Positions 1 through 8,044 of a DNA stretch of 64,000 nt are shown here, piece by piece. The stretch lies in the NCBI GenBank assembly GCA_050331815.1, contig JBHJGM010000001.1:102994-166993 (forward strand), in the 5' to 3' direction. This DNA is from JBHJGM01 sp050331815 (GTDB lineage Bacteria; Verrucomicrobiota; Verrucomicrobiia; Opitutales; JBHJGM01). Within the stretch, counting starts at the first letter, position 1; every line of letters starts with the position of its first letter. A program made the position numbers and the translations under genes. The notes beneath the pieces were generated by a model, which was given only the letters and a program-made list of their open reading frames with translations, was not told the origin of the DNA and searched no databases.

Positions 1-660
1 CGCCTGAGCCACCAGGCGCGGCCAAAACCCCCGCACCCCGGCGGGTATCTTCTGGCGCAGCGCTTCGGCAAAAATCTCTTCCTGGGGGACCGGGCGCTCG
101 GCATGGTCGACCAAAACAGCGTCCCGCCCGATGCGCTTGAGCCAATTGACCGCGCGCTCGGGGTTGGCCACGCTGCCGCTCAACAGCAATAGTTGGGTAG
201 GTGCGGGAGCCATCGCCACGGCCAGCTCGTAGTTGCCCCCACGTACCGTGTCGCCTAACATCTGATACTCATCGATGACCAGCAGGTCTGGCCCCTCCCC
301 GCGTAACAGGCGGCCCTTTTGGGTCTCCAGGGTGGCCACGATGACCGGCGCCTCGATGTTTTCGGCCAGATCGCCGGTCGCGATGCCCACATCCCAGCCG
401 CGGCTGCGCCATTCAAAGAGCTTGTCGTTGGCCAGAGCCCGGGTCGGAACGGTGTAGACAGCCTGGCCGCGCAACTCGCCGGAGCTGACGAGCATCTCAA
501 AGATGAACGTCTTGCCCGCACCCGTAGGCGCGTGCACGACCACATCTTTCCCCTCCTTCAAGTGGCGGGCGGCCTGTTGCTGCCAGATATCCGGCAGTTT
601 CAGGCTGGTCGAAAAGCCTTCCACGTCTACAAATCCGCCAATTTTGGCGTCCGCGTGCAA
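1..660 (-). CDS. DEAD/DEAH-box helicase, N-terminal part (truncated by window edge)
   Basis: The minus strand is open from an in-frame TAA at 681-679 to the window edge, about 220 codons if TTG at 660 is the start. The translation carries a Walker A motif (APTGAGKT, about residue 43), motif Ia (PTRALAND), a Walker B/DExx box (VIDEYQ) and motif III-like LSGS. That order is typical of superfamily 2 helicases, which use ATP to move along or unwind nucleic acid. The C-terminal RecA-like domain lies outside the window. No ATG lies between the stop and the Walker A motif, so the start must be TTG 660, CTG 672 or a GTG further in; no clear Shine-Dalgarno decides it. The DEYQ box differs from classical DEAD and DEAH, so the subfamily is left open. 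The gene is divergent from the receiver-protein gene. Confidence 0.8.
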   Translation of the reverse strand, partial: MHADAKIGGFVDVEGFSTSLKLPDIWQQQAARHLKEGKDVVVHAPTGAGKTFIFEMLVSSGELRGQAVYTVPTRALANDKLFEWRSRGWDVGIATGDLAENIEAPVIVATLETQKGRLLRGEGPDLLVIDEYQMLGDTVRGGNYELAVAMAPAPTQLLLLSGSVANPERAVNWLKRIGRDAVLVDHAERPVPQEEIFAEALRQKIPAGVRGFWPRLVAQA

Positions 661-839
661 CGCAAATTGCAGCGCAGGAGGTTACATTTGGGTGTCACGG
701 CAGGCCGAAACTCAGTCCAAACAAGCTCCCCGTTGAGCCCGGGCGCTACGGCGCAACTGCATGCATTTGGAAGAAAATTGTAAACTTAATCGGTATTATC
801 CGATGTCAGGGGCATAAAACCTCTTTGGGAACAACGCGC

Positions 840-1220
840 ATGGTAGCCCCTAACTCAGCACTGATCGTCGACGACGAGCAGCACGTACGCCTCTACGTCA
901 AGCTTGTGCTCAAATCTCTTGGCATCCAGCAATTTTTTGAGGCTGAAAACGGTGCGGCGGGCGTGGACGCCTACGCCGAACACAAGCCGGAACTGGTCCT
1001 GATGGACGTATCCATGCCCATCATGGACGGAGTGTCGGCCCTGCGTAAGATCAACGAAACCGATCCCACCGCCCTGGTTATTATGCTTACCTCAATGGCC
1101 TCGCGTGAGACCGTTGAGGAATGCGCCGAAAGTGGCGCGATCAATTTCATTCGCAAGGATGTACCTCGCGAGGAACTGGCCAATCTGCTGCGCGAAACCC
1201 TCCATGATTACTGCGAATAG
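840..1220 (+). CDS. Single-domain response regulator (CheY-like receiver)
   Basis: A 126-residue protein that is only a receiver domain. It has the acidic pair D11/D12, phospho-acceptor D56 in LVLMDVSMP, T84 in MLTSMA and K106 in FIRKD, which is the full CheY active-site set. A histidine kinase would phosphorylate D56; no output domain follows, so it must signal by protein contact. ATG 840 is preferred because it puts the first beta strand at the usual distance; TTG 825 is an in-frame alternative. The next gene starts inside its last codons (ATG 1204), and a PilB/GspE ATPase follows, so a role in controlling pilus or secretion ATPase activity is a reasonable inference. No kinase gene is nearby. 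Confidence 0.88.
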   Translation: MVAPNSALIVDDEQHVRLYVKLVLKSLGIQQFFEAENGAAGVDAYAEHKPELVLMDVSMPIMDGVSALRKINETDPTALVIMLTSMASRETVEECAESGAINFIRKDVPREELANLLRETLHDYCE

Positions 1221-1440
1221 TAACGAGGGCATGCCGGAAGCAGAGGGATCGAGCGCGCCTTTTCCAACCTCGGACACGGTCAAGGCCCGCGTCGTGCGCT
1301 ACTCGCTCGAGGAAATGATGAAGGAACTCGAGGTCGAGCGCGTCGCCGCCGATGTGGGTCGCGAGATCGTCGACCAGTCCGAGATCAAGGGACTCTTCGC
1401 CAAGAACGCCAAAAAGAAGAAAAAACGTGTCGACGACTGA
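1204..1440 (+). CDS. Small conserved-looking protein between receiver and PilB genes
   Basis: A 78-residue protein with no domain I recognise. Residues 1-24 are rich in Ser, Pro and Glu and probably disordered. Residues 27-66 look like one or two amphipathic charged helices (RYSLEEMMKELEVERVAAD). The last residues form a lysine run (KKKKKR). It starts at ATG 1204 inside the end of the receiver gene and its tail overlaps the GTG start of pilB by 14 bases, so the three genes are probably translated together. A shorter start at ATG 1231 is possible. The position suggests an adaptor between receiver and ATPase, but nothing in the sequence proves it. The tight overlaps and non-random charged helix argue that it is real. 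Confidence 0.6.
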   Translation: MITANSNEGMPEAEGSSAPFPTSDTVKARVVRYSLEEMMKELEVERVAADVGREIVDQSEIKGLFAKNAKKKKKRVDD

Positions 1441-3157
1441 GACAGACAGCCAGCGGGCCCCGAACGAGGCCTTCGCGCTCAAGCTGCGCGAGGAGAAGGA
1501 TTACATCCCCGAGAACCAGTTCGAGATGCTGGAACGCAAACACGGGCGCGGCACCCTCGAGATGGCGGAGGCCCTGGTGGTGGAAGATGTTCTCAACCAC
1601 ACCGAGGTCTGCCGTATCTGGGGCGACTCGGTCAACTGCGCCTATGTTGATCTGCTCAAGACCGTCGTCACCAACGAGGCCCTCGGCAAGCTGCCGGTGC
1701 AAATCGCCCGCAAAGCCCAGGCCTTGCCGCTGTACGTGATCAACGACGTGCTGACCGTGGCGGTTTCCACTCCCGAGGACACTGCTCTGCTGCGCCGTCT
1801 CGAAGGCATCTCCGGCATGCCGGTCAGCCCGGTTTTCGCCCTGCCCACGGAGGTGCGTGACTCCATCGAGGTCTATTATTCCTCCGACAAGGACGTCACC
1901 GCCATCCTTTCCGAGCTGTCCGAATCGGGCAAGCTGCTGCTCAACCAGTTCTCCAACGAGGAGATCATGGAGCTGTCCGAGTCGAAGTCGCTCATCCGCG
2001 TCGTCGACGCGCTGATCTACTTTGCCATGCGTGAGCGCGCCTCGGATATTCACATTGAGCCGCGGGCGGACGAAACTGTCGTGCGCTTTCGCGTCGATGG
2101 CCGCATGCGCGAGATGCTGCGTTTTTCCAAAACGCTGCACAAGGCGATCATCTGCCGCATCAAAATCGTCAGCGACTTGAACATCGCCGAGTCGCGCCTG
2201 CCGCACGACGGGCGCTTCAGCATGCCGGTGGGTCCACGCACGGCGGACTTTCGCGTTTCGATCATCCCGACCGTCCACGGGGAGAAGACCGTCATCCGCA
2301 TCCTCGCCTCAGCCAACAAGGCCGAGCTGCTCAACCTGGACAAGATGCTGATCTCGCGGACGGTTCTCGACCCCTTCCGTGAGACGATCCGCAGCCCCAA
2401 CGGCATCATATTTGTGACCGGCCCGACCGGCTCCGGCAAGACCACCACGCTTTACGCCGCTCTCCAGGAAATCAAAAACGCCACCACCAACATCGTTACC
2501 ATCGAAGATCCGGTGGAGATGAAAATGGATGGGCTGTCGCAGTCGCAGGTAAATTCCAGCATCGACCTGAGTTTTGCCGATCTTTTGCGCTCCATGCTTC
2601 GGCAGGACCCCGACGTCATTCTCGTGGGGGAGATTCGCGACCTGGAAACCGCCAAAATCGCCTGCGAAGCGGCGCTGACCGGCCACCTCGTGTTTGCCAC
2701 GCTGCACACCAACAACGCGATTCAGGCCGTCTTGCGTCTGGTCGAGATCGGCATCGAGCCCCACATGGTCGCCCCGGCGATTCAGGCGGTGTTGGCCCAG
2801 CGGCTAGCCGCGCGCATCTGCGATAGGTGCAAGGAAAGCTACCGGGTGGGCGATGACGTGCTCTCACGTTATTTCCACGATGCCGAAGGCAAGGAGATGT
2901 CGCTTTATGTCGGCCGCGGCTGCAACACCTGCCGCAAGAGCGGCTACAGCGGGCGCGTGGCCCTGCACGAACTCGCCATCGTAACCGAGGAAATGCGCGC
3001 CTTGATCGGAGCCAATCGTCCGAGCCATGAACTGACCCAGGCGGCCAAGCGCGGGGGCTACCGCCCGCTACGCTACGACGGTCTCAAAAAAGCGCTGCTG
3101 GGCGTGACCACCCTCGAGGAGATTGAGCACGTCACCTCTTTCGAGTGGGCAGTATAG
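1427..3157 (+). CDS. Type IV pilus / type II secretion assembly ATPase (PilB/GspE family)
   Basis: A 576-residue AAA-like secretion ATPase that powers pseudopilin polymerisation at the inner membrane. After an N-terminal domain of about 150 residues come the N2 domain (ASDIHIEPR) and the catalytic core: Walker A GPTGSGKTT near residue 333, Asp box IEDPVE near 360, Walker B ILVGEIRD near 400 and His box ATLHTNNA near 422. A tetracysteine zinc motif follows (CDRC near 465, CNTC near 500). This C-terminal metal motif is typical of PilB and GspE and absent from the retraction ATPase PilT. GTG 1427 is chosen because it overlaps the upstream gene and follows a purine run; the open frame extends back to 1352. 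The partner inner-membrane protein PilC/GspF lies at 23456-24625. Whether the machine is a pilus or a secretion system cannot be told here. Confidence 0.93.
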   Translation: MSTTETDSQRAPNEAFALKLREEKDYIPENQFEMLERKHGRGTLEMAEALVVEDVLNHTEVCRIWGDSVNCAYVDLLKTVVTNEALGKLPVQIARKAQALPLYVINDVLTVAVSTPEDTALLRRLEGISGMPVSPVFALPTEVRDSIEVYYSSDKDVTAILSELSESGKLLLNQFSNEEIMELSESKSLIRVVDALIYFAMRERASDIHIEPRADETVVRFRVDGRMREMLRFSKTLHKAIICRIKIVSDLNIAESRLPHDGRFSMPVGPRTADFRVSIIPTVHGEKTVIRILASANKAELLNLDKMLISRTVLDPFRETIRSPNGIIFVTGPTGSGKTTTLYAALQEIKNATTNIVTIEDPVEMKMDGLSQSQVNSSIDLSFADLLRSMLRQDPDVILVGEIRDLETAKIACEAALTGHLVFATLHTNNAIQAVLRLVEIGIEPHMVAPAIQAVLAQRLAARICDRCKESYRVGDDVLSRYFHDAEGKEMSLYVGRGCNTCRKSGYSGRVALHELAIVTEEMRALIGANRPSHELTQAAKRGGYRPLRYDGLKKALLGVTTLEEIEHVTSFEWAV

Positions 3158-3166
3158 CCAAACCCT

Positions 3167-5917
3167 TCACAGACCTGCTTCGTTGACCGAAAAGCGGTAA
3201 TCGCCGCTCTTGGCGACAAAGCGGATCGCGGCTGTGTCCAGGGCCGAGTCGTTGGTGCGTTCAATGCGTTGGATGCCTTCGGCGGATTCCAGCGCCTTTC
3301 CCGATTCGCTGACCGTAGCCTCGGGTGCCGCGGGTAGCGTGACGGTTGCGGTCGTGTTGGGCGGCACGCTCAAGCTGCAGTCGAAGGTGCCATCGGCTTC
3401 GCGCAGCGACCAATCCACCGAGAGCCGCCCGTGCATCGTATCGAGTGAGGCCCGGGCCTGCGTCAGCTTCGCGGCAGGACGCGGGTGCACCAGGGCGTGC
3501 TTGTAGGCGGGCAGTTCCGGGTCGATTTCCAGACCGGCCACTACCTGGTACAGCCAGGCCCCAATGGCACCGTAGGCATAGTGATTGAAGGAATTCATTT
3601 TATCGCTCTGGAAGCCCTTGTCGTGCGTCCAGCCGTCCCAGCGCTCCCAGATGGTGGTGGCGCCCTTGGTCACCGCATAGAGCCAGCTGGGCCAGCTTTC
3701 CTGGAGCATCAACTCGCCGGCCAGGTCATGATGCCCGTTGGCCGTCAGCACATGGTTCAGGTACGGGCTGCCAAGAAATCCGGCGGACAGGTGTAGCTTG
3801 CGCTGGCGGATCGATTCCACCAGGTAGGCCGCGGTTTGTGCCCGCTTGGTTTCGTCCACGAGGTCGAAGTGCAGCGCCAGGATGTAGGCCGTCTGCGATT
3901 TTGAGACGACGTCCCCGCTGTCCGTCAGGAAGTGCCGCTGAAAGGCCTCACGCACCTTTTCAAAAAGCTCGGCGTAATGTGTGCGCTCGCTGGGTTTGTC
4001 GAGAATGCGGGCGATACGCGCCATCAGCCGCGCCACGTAGGCAAAGAAGGCCGTGCCGACGATCTCCTTAGGCGTGTGGTCGTCGATGTTCAGCCAGTCA
4101 CCGAAGCCCGCCCAGCCATCGTAACCCGGAAAACAACGCACATGATCGCGGTGGGTGCTTTCCAAAAAGCCCATGTACGCCTTAAAGACAGACCAGTGAC
4201 GCTCAAGGATGGTGGTGTCGCCGTAACACAGATAAAGGGTCCAAGGACATATGATACAGGCGTCGGCCCAGCCGGGGCCGCCTTCGGACAGGCCCAGGCC
4301 CGTATTGGGCACCACCGGGGGGATCTGTCCGTTTGCCCCCTGCGAGTCGGCCACGTCCTCGGCCCATTTGGTAAAGAAGCCCGCCACGTCCATGTTGAAA
4401 GCGGCGGTGCGGATGAATATCTGCGCGTCTCCGGTCCAGCCCAGTCGCTCGTCGCGTTGCGGGCAATCCGTAGGGACTTCCAGAAAGTTGCCTCGCTGGC
4501 CCCATTCGATGTTGCTTTGAAGCTGATTGAGCAGCGGGTTTGAGCAGAAAAATTCTCCCGTCAATGGCGTGTCCGAGTGAAGGACGATGCCGGTGATGGT
4601 GTCGCGTGAAGGCGGCTCGATCAGTGTTTCGAGGTTGTCGACCCCGCCGCGAAAGTACAACTCCACGTACCGGAATCCGTGAAAGGTGAAGCGCGGCTCG
4701 TAGACTTCGCCCGCGGGATCGCCTTTGAGGGTGTAATAGTCTGTAGCCTTGGCGGTGCGCAGGTTGTCGTAGTAAGGCAGGCCTTCGGTGTTGTGCTCGA
4801 GGACTTCGGCATAGCGCAGTGTCACGGTGGCGCCCGCCTTGCCCTTCACCTTCAGGCGCACCCAGCCAACCATGTTCTGCCCCAGGTCGAAGAGGATGCG
4901 CCGCCTGCCTCCGTCTTTTACCGGCTCCCAGGGATCGCGGATCGGGACCAACTCCTTTTGCTGCCGCACCGTTACCCCTTTTTGTGCCATCAGCGGCACG
5001 CCGATGTCTTCAAATAGCTTCACGCGGTCCCAGTCGCTCTCGTCAAAGTCCGGGGCGTCCCAGCCCTGGATTTCGTGCCGTGCATCGTAGCTTTCGCCCA
5101 TCAGCATGTCCGACTCGAGGATGGGCCCGAGGGCGTAGCGCCAGGTCTCATCGGTGGGAATGATGTGGGTGCTGCCGTCGGCGCATTCGATTTCCAATTG
5201 CCCGAGAAAACGCGGCACCTGGCCCCAGCGCTGGCGCCCGCGCCATTCCACGTGTCCACACCACCAGCCGTCACCCAGCAGTGCGCCCCAGGCGTTCTCG
5301 CCTTCGTTTAGGAGCTTGGTCACGTCGTAGGTCTGGTAATAGATGCGCTTGTCGTAGTCGGTCCAACCGGGCGTGAAGTGATCCTCGCCAACGCGCTGAC
5401 CGTTTAGCGAGCACTCGTACAGACCGAGGGCGGTCGCGTACAAGCGCGCCCTGCTCGGTTTTGACGGCAGTTTGAAAGGTTTGCGCAACAGGGGCACGGG
5501 CGCCGTGGTGTAACGTCCGCCGCGCACTTTCGAGCCGACCCATTCGCCCTTCCAGTCCGAGCGCTCCAAAAGACCCATTTCCCAAAAAGCCGCTTCGCTC
5601 CAGCCTGAGGCTTCGCCGCTTTCGTCGACGACTTGCACGCACCACCACGCACGTTCCCCGCTGGCGAGCGCCTTGCCCTCGTAAATGACGTGCGCGGTGT
5701 CGTCGCTGTGAATTTCGCCCGAATCCCAGAGGTCGGCAGCGCCCTGTTCCAGAGCCGCTTTCGTGCGGCAGACGCGCAGGCGATAAGCGCTTTGCGCGGT
5801 GCCGCGACGGCCAAAAGTCGCGCTGAGCTGCCAGGACAGGCGGGGCTGGGCCACGTCGATGCCGAGTGGGTTGGCGGCGTATTCGCAGCGAAGATTTACG
5901 GGGTGTGTCGAGGCCAT
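3167..5917 (-). CDS. Alpha-L-rhamnosidase, GH78
   Basis: A 916-residue glycosidase that should remove terminal alpha-L-rhamnose from oligosaccharides or polysaccharides. The N-terminus has the family opening (NPLGIDVAQPRLSW), followed by the Bac_rhamnosid_N-type beta domains and the (alpha/alpha)6 catalytic barrel. The acidic cluster CPQRDERLGWTGDAQ near residue 490 and the later GFGDWLN carry the catalytic and substrate-binding carboxylates of GH78. The C-terminal beta-sandwich runs to the end (HGRLSVDW region). Length is normal for the family. No signal peptide is visible, so it is probably cytoplasmic or periplasmic by another route and acts on imported oligosaccharides. It converges with pilB, with 9 bases between the stops. 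No transporter or rhamnose catabolic genes are adjacent. Confidence 0.93.
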   Translation of the reverse strand: MASTHPVNLRCEYAANPLGIDVAQPRLSWQLSATFGRRGTAQSAYRLRVCRTKAALEQGAADLWDSGEIHSDDTAHVIYEGKALASGERAWWCVQVVDESGEASGWSEAAFWEMGLLERSDWKGEWVGSKVRGGRYTTAPVPLLRKPFKLPSKPSRARLYATALGLYECSLNGQRVGEDHFTPGWTDYDKRIYYQTYDVTKLLNEGENAWGALLGDGWWCGHVEWRGRQRWGQVPRFLGQLEIECADGSTHIIPTDETWRYALGPILESDMLMGESYDARHEIQGWDAPDFDESDWDRVKLFEDIGVPLMAQKGVTVRQQKELVPIRDPWEPVKDGGRRRILFDLGQNMVGWVRLKVKGKAGATVTLRYAEVLEHNTEGLPYYDNLRTAKATDYYTLKGDPAGEVYEPRFTFHGFRYVELYFRGGVDNLETLIEPPSRDTITGIVLHSDTPLTGEFFCSNPLLNQLQSNIEWGQRGNFLEVPTDCPQRDERLGWTGDAQIFIRTAAFNMDVAGFFTKWAEDVADSQGANGQIPPVVPNTGLGLSEGGPGWADACIICPWTLYLCYGDTTILERHWSVFKAYMGFLESTHRDHVRCFPGYDGWAGFGDWLNIDDHTPKEIVGTAFFAYVARLMARIARILDKPSERTHYAELFEKVREAFQRHFLTDSGDVVSKSQTAYILALHFDLVDETKRAQTAAYLVESIRQRKLHLSAGFLGSPYLNHVLTANGHHDLAGELMLQESWPSWLYAVTKGATTIWERWDGWTHDKGFQSDKMNSFNHYAYGAIGAWLYQVVAGLEIDPELPAYKHALVHPRPAAKLTQARASLDTMHGRLSVDWSLREADGTFDCSLSVPPNTTATVTLPAAPEATVSESGKALESAEGIQRIERTNDSALDTAAIRFVAKSGDYRFSVNEAGL

Positions 5918-6407
5918 CGTCGTTTCGCGTTACGGGGTGAAAAGAGATCCGTTACGCTGTGCCCGCACAGCAGGTGAGCCAAGGCAAATACGCCAGGCAC
6001 AGCAGCCTGCGTCTGCGAAAAGAGGTCCTTTAGCCCTGTTCGAGCGAGCCTCGCGCAGTTTCAAAGCACTCCCCGAAGGTCCTCAGTCAGGTCTGGCTCA
6101 GGTGCCCAACAGCTTCTGCATCCCAGCCACCCGGCCACGAAGAGGGCTTGGGTAGACTCGAGATGGTGGCGATGCACATCCCAGGTGTCCACCGGGGCGG
6201 CGTCGATCTGCCATCATTCAGTTGCTTGGGTGCAATCCAATCAACAAAGAGCACCGCATATGGGTAAAGTAAGGAAGCGAAGTTGTCAGTCCCAGCCGCT
6301 CCAAAGGAGTCAAGTCGCTAAACGGCTCTTCAAAAATCTCGTTGATTCGCGCAAACCCCTGCAAGCCTCCCGGCCAGCCGTGTGGCGTGTCGTCGCAACA
6401 CCGACAA
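5918..6407. other. 490-base gap; possible decayed coding remnant on the minus strand
   Basis: No gene with a credible start is present. Two consecutive minus-strand open segments read like protein: 6418-6218 (66 codons, including GFARINEIFEEPFSDL) and 6213-6061 (50 codons, including VDTWDVHRHHLEST). They are offset by one base, each is closed by a stop, and the first is preceded by a stop, so together they look like a frameshifted fragment or part of a dispersed intergenic repeat. The 5' end of the gap upstream of the rhamnosidase shows no clear promoter. Confidence 0.3.
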
Positions 6408-6716
6408 CTAGCGCTGAATCATCGCGAGCAGATCGCCCACGCTGCAGTGCTTTTCCACTCGGTGGCGCAGCTTGACAGTCGGCTCGATGGTGTAGTGGTT
6501 GCGGCGGCCTTCGCGCTCGCGCTCGATCACCCCGGCCGCTTCCAGATCGGCCACAATCTTTTGCACCGCGCGCTCGGTGATGCCGACTTGGTCGGCTAGA
6601 TCACGCAGACGCAGGTCAGGGTCTTGGGCGAGGCAAATAAGCACGTGGGCGTGATTGGTCAGAAAAGTCCATTGGCTGGTGGTAGAGGCACCCTCGGCTG
6701 ATGAATCCATCTTCAT
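6408..6716 (-). CDS. Winged-helix (MarR-like) transcriptional regulator
   Basis: A 102-residue DNA-binding protein. Residues 15-35 form a first helix (TNHAHVLICLAQ), followed by a helix-turn-helix (LRDLADQVGITERAVQKIVADLEAAGVI) and a basic wing (EREREGRRNHYTI). That is the classical winged helix of MarR/ArsR-like regulators, where DNA is bound as a dimer. It lacks the N- and C-terminal dimerisation helices of full-length MarR, so it is a minimal member. No ligand-binding residues can be named. It stands alone between the rhamnosidase and tRNA-Arg genes; local autoregulation is possible but no operator was recognised. Confidence 0.8.
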   Translation of the reverse strand: MKMDSSAEGASTTSQWTFLTNHAHVLICLAQDPDLRLRDLADQVGITERAVQKIVADLEAAGVIEREREGRRNHYTIEPTVKLRHRVEKHCSVGDLLAMIQR

Positions 6717-6921
6717 GGTCGGTTCTCAGTGGTTTGTTACACGAATAAATATTCAGGTTTCGGGATTCGCAACCATTTTGAACCAAGCCCTGCCGATTCT
6801 CCGGATAAACGTTGGTCCCGCACACTCAACGTCTCGACCAGCTGCGCACAGCCCTAAGCGGATTCGCTGGCTGGCTCATGGACCGCCGACAAACGGCAGA
6901 TTGTTGTGCAGACGCACGAGA

Positions 6922-6998
6922 TGGTACCCGGTAAGGGAGTCGAACCCCTAACCTGCTGATCCGTAGTCAGCCGCTCTATCCAATTGAGCTAACCGGGC
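6922..6998 (-). tRNA. tRNA-Arg (anticodon ACG)
   Basis: On the minus strand the cloverleaf is complete: acceptor GCCCGGT pairing with ACCGGGT, D arm GCTC-AATTGGATA-GAGC, anticodon arm with loop containing ACG, and T arm AGGGG-TTCGACT-CCCTT. A genomic CCA follows discriminator A. The first pair is G1-U72 rather than a Watson-Crick pair. With ACG (normally deaminated to ICG) it reads CGU, CGC and CGA. Confidence 0.95.
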
Positions 6999-7075
6999 TT
7001 ACAAATGAATCTCTTAAAATACCGTACGGCGCGTCACTGACAAGCCTCATTTTGCAAACGCAGTATTAGTGAGCT

Positions 7076-7477
7076 TCAAGCTTCTGCGGCCAAAGCGGCG
7101 CGGCGTTTGCGGGCGGCGGAAAAACTGCGGATCGCGATCCCCATAAACAGCGCGCACAGCACAAGGGTACTAAACGGCGACCAGAACCGCAGCGTCGTTG
7201 GGTCGAAGCCGTTTTTGAGCGTTCCCATCACCAGACCCATGGTGCAGGCCAGGATGCCCAACAGCGCGACCATCGCTGCGCCATGCATCGCATGCTTCAA
7301 AAACTTCGGATTGGTGCCCAGGAAGCCGCAGATTAAAAGCAGCGTCCCGAAAACCGACGGGATCAAGGCGGTCTTGCTTTCCATCCCGCTGAGGACGTAG
7401 CCGCCCACGCCAATCATATCCAACACAACGCCAATGCCGATGGCCGCCAGCGGCGCAATTTCTTTTTTCTCGCTCAT
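7076..7477 (-). CDS. Small integral membrane protein, function unknown
   Basis: A 133-residue protein with four predicted membrane helices: about residues 9-29 (AAIGIGVVLDMIGVGGYVL), 37-55 (LIPSVFGTLLLICGFLG), 65-87 and 96-117. It has a short charged N-terminus (MSEKKE) and a basic tail (AARKRR), suggesting a cytoplasmic C-terminus. No enzymatic or transport motif is evident. It lies downstream of hpf on the same strand, but a terminator-like hairpin at 7524-7560 separates them, so it is probably expressed on its own. Confidence 0.7.
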   Translation of the reverse strand: MSEKKEIAPLAAIGIGVVLDMIGVGGYVLSGMESKTALIPSVFGTLLLICGFLGTNPKFLKHAMHGAAMVALLGILACTMGLVMGTLKNGFDPTTLRFWSPFSTLVLCALFMGIAIRSFSAARKRRAALAAEA

Positions 7478-7523
7478 GCGCCAAGAGTGCGCCGCGCCTG
7501 GCAGGGGTCAAGGCACCTCGCGG

Positions 7524-7560
7524 GAAAAGAAAACCGGACCCGCCATTGCGACGGGTCCGG
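7524..7560 (-). terminator. Rho-independent terminator after hpf
   Basis: On the minus strand a perfect GC-rich stem (CCGGACCCG pairing with CGGGTCCGG, 9-base loop) is followed by TTTTCTTTT, 39 bases downstream of the hpf stop codon. Confidence 0.85.
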
Positions 7561-7598
7561 CCAAAGCAGTCCTAAAAATTTTGAAGACGCCTGCCCGC

Positions 7599-7967
7599 TC
7601 AGGCCGCGCCGACTTTGGGCAGGGAGGCGGGCAGCTCGACCTCGTGGGTCTGCTTGCGCTTCACACGGTACATCCGCGCACGTCGGCGGAGCTTGCGGTC
7701 GAGCTTTTCGACCATCAAGTCGACCGATTTGTACAGGTCGCGCGTGGCTTCCGAAACAATCAGCGGCGGCCCGTTGATTTCGATGTGCCCCTTGGCGATA
7801 AATTCTTCTTCGCGCGTCTTGTTTTGATTGTATTCCAGTTCCACTCGCAATCGAATGATCCGCTCCTCGTGCTTGAAAAGTTTTTCGGTTTTTTCAAGGA
7901 CTGCTTGCTTCATGGCCTCGGTAAGGTCGAGGTGAACGCCGGAGAGGATGACTTCGTTATTATTCAT
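7599..7967 (-). CDS. hpf: Ribosome hibernation-promoting factor (short HPF/RaiA family)
   Basis: A 122-residue member of the S30AE/HPF family. These proteins bind the decoding centre of idle 70S ribosomes or promote 100S dimers in stationary phase. The N-terminal fold begins VILSGVHLDLTEAMK and continues with EKTEKLFKHEERIIRLRVELE. The helix near residues 75-100 ends in the family's basic stretch (EKLDRKLRRRAR). The protein stops soon after this domain and so lacks the C-terminal dimerisation domain of long HPF, which makes it the short form. The gene is monocistronic: divergent from the SDR gene and closed by a strong terminator. Confidence 0.92.
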   Translation of the reverse strand: MNNNEVILSGVHLDLTEAMKQAVLEKTEKLFKHEERIIRLRVELEYNQNKTREEEFIAKGHIEINGPPLIVSEATRDLYKSVDLMVEKLDRKLRRRARMYRVKRKQTHEVELPASLPKVGAA

Positions 7968-8044
7968 ATCTATGCTTCGTCCTATTTACGGATTGATTTC
8001 GAGGAACAAAAAACTAGTGGGGTACCGCTGCGCGAGGAACTGAT

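Noticed and set aside
1385..2278. 297-codon minus-strand open frame inside pilB
   Set aside because: It is the antisense shadow of a well-supported ATPase; composition is His/Arg/Gly-heavy with no domain motif.
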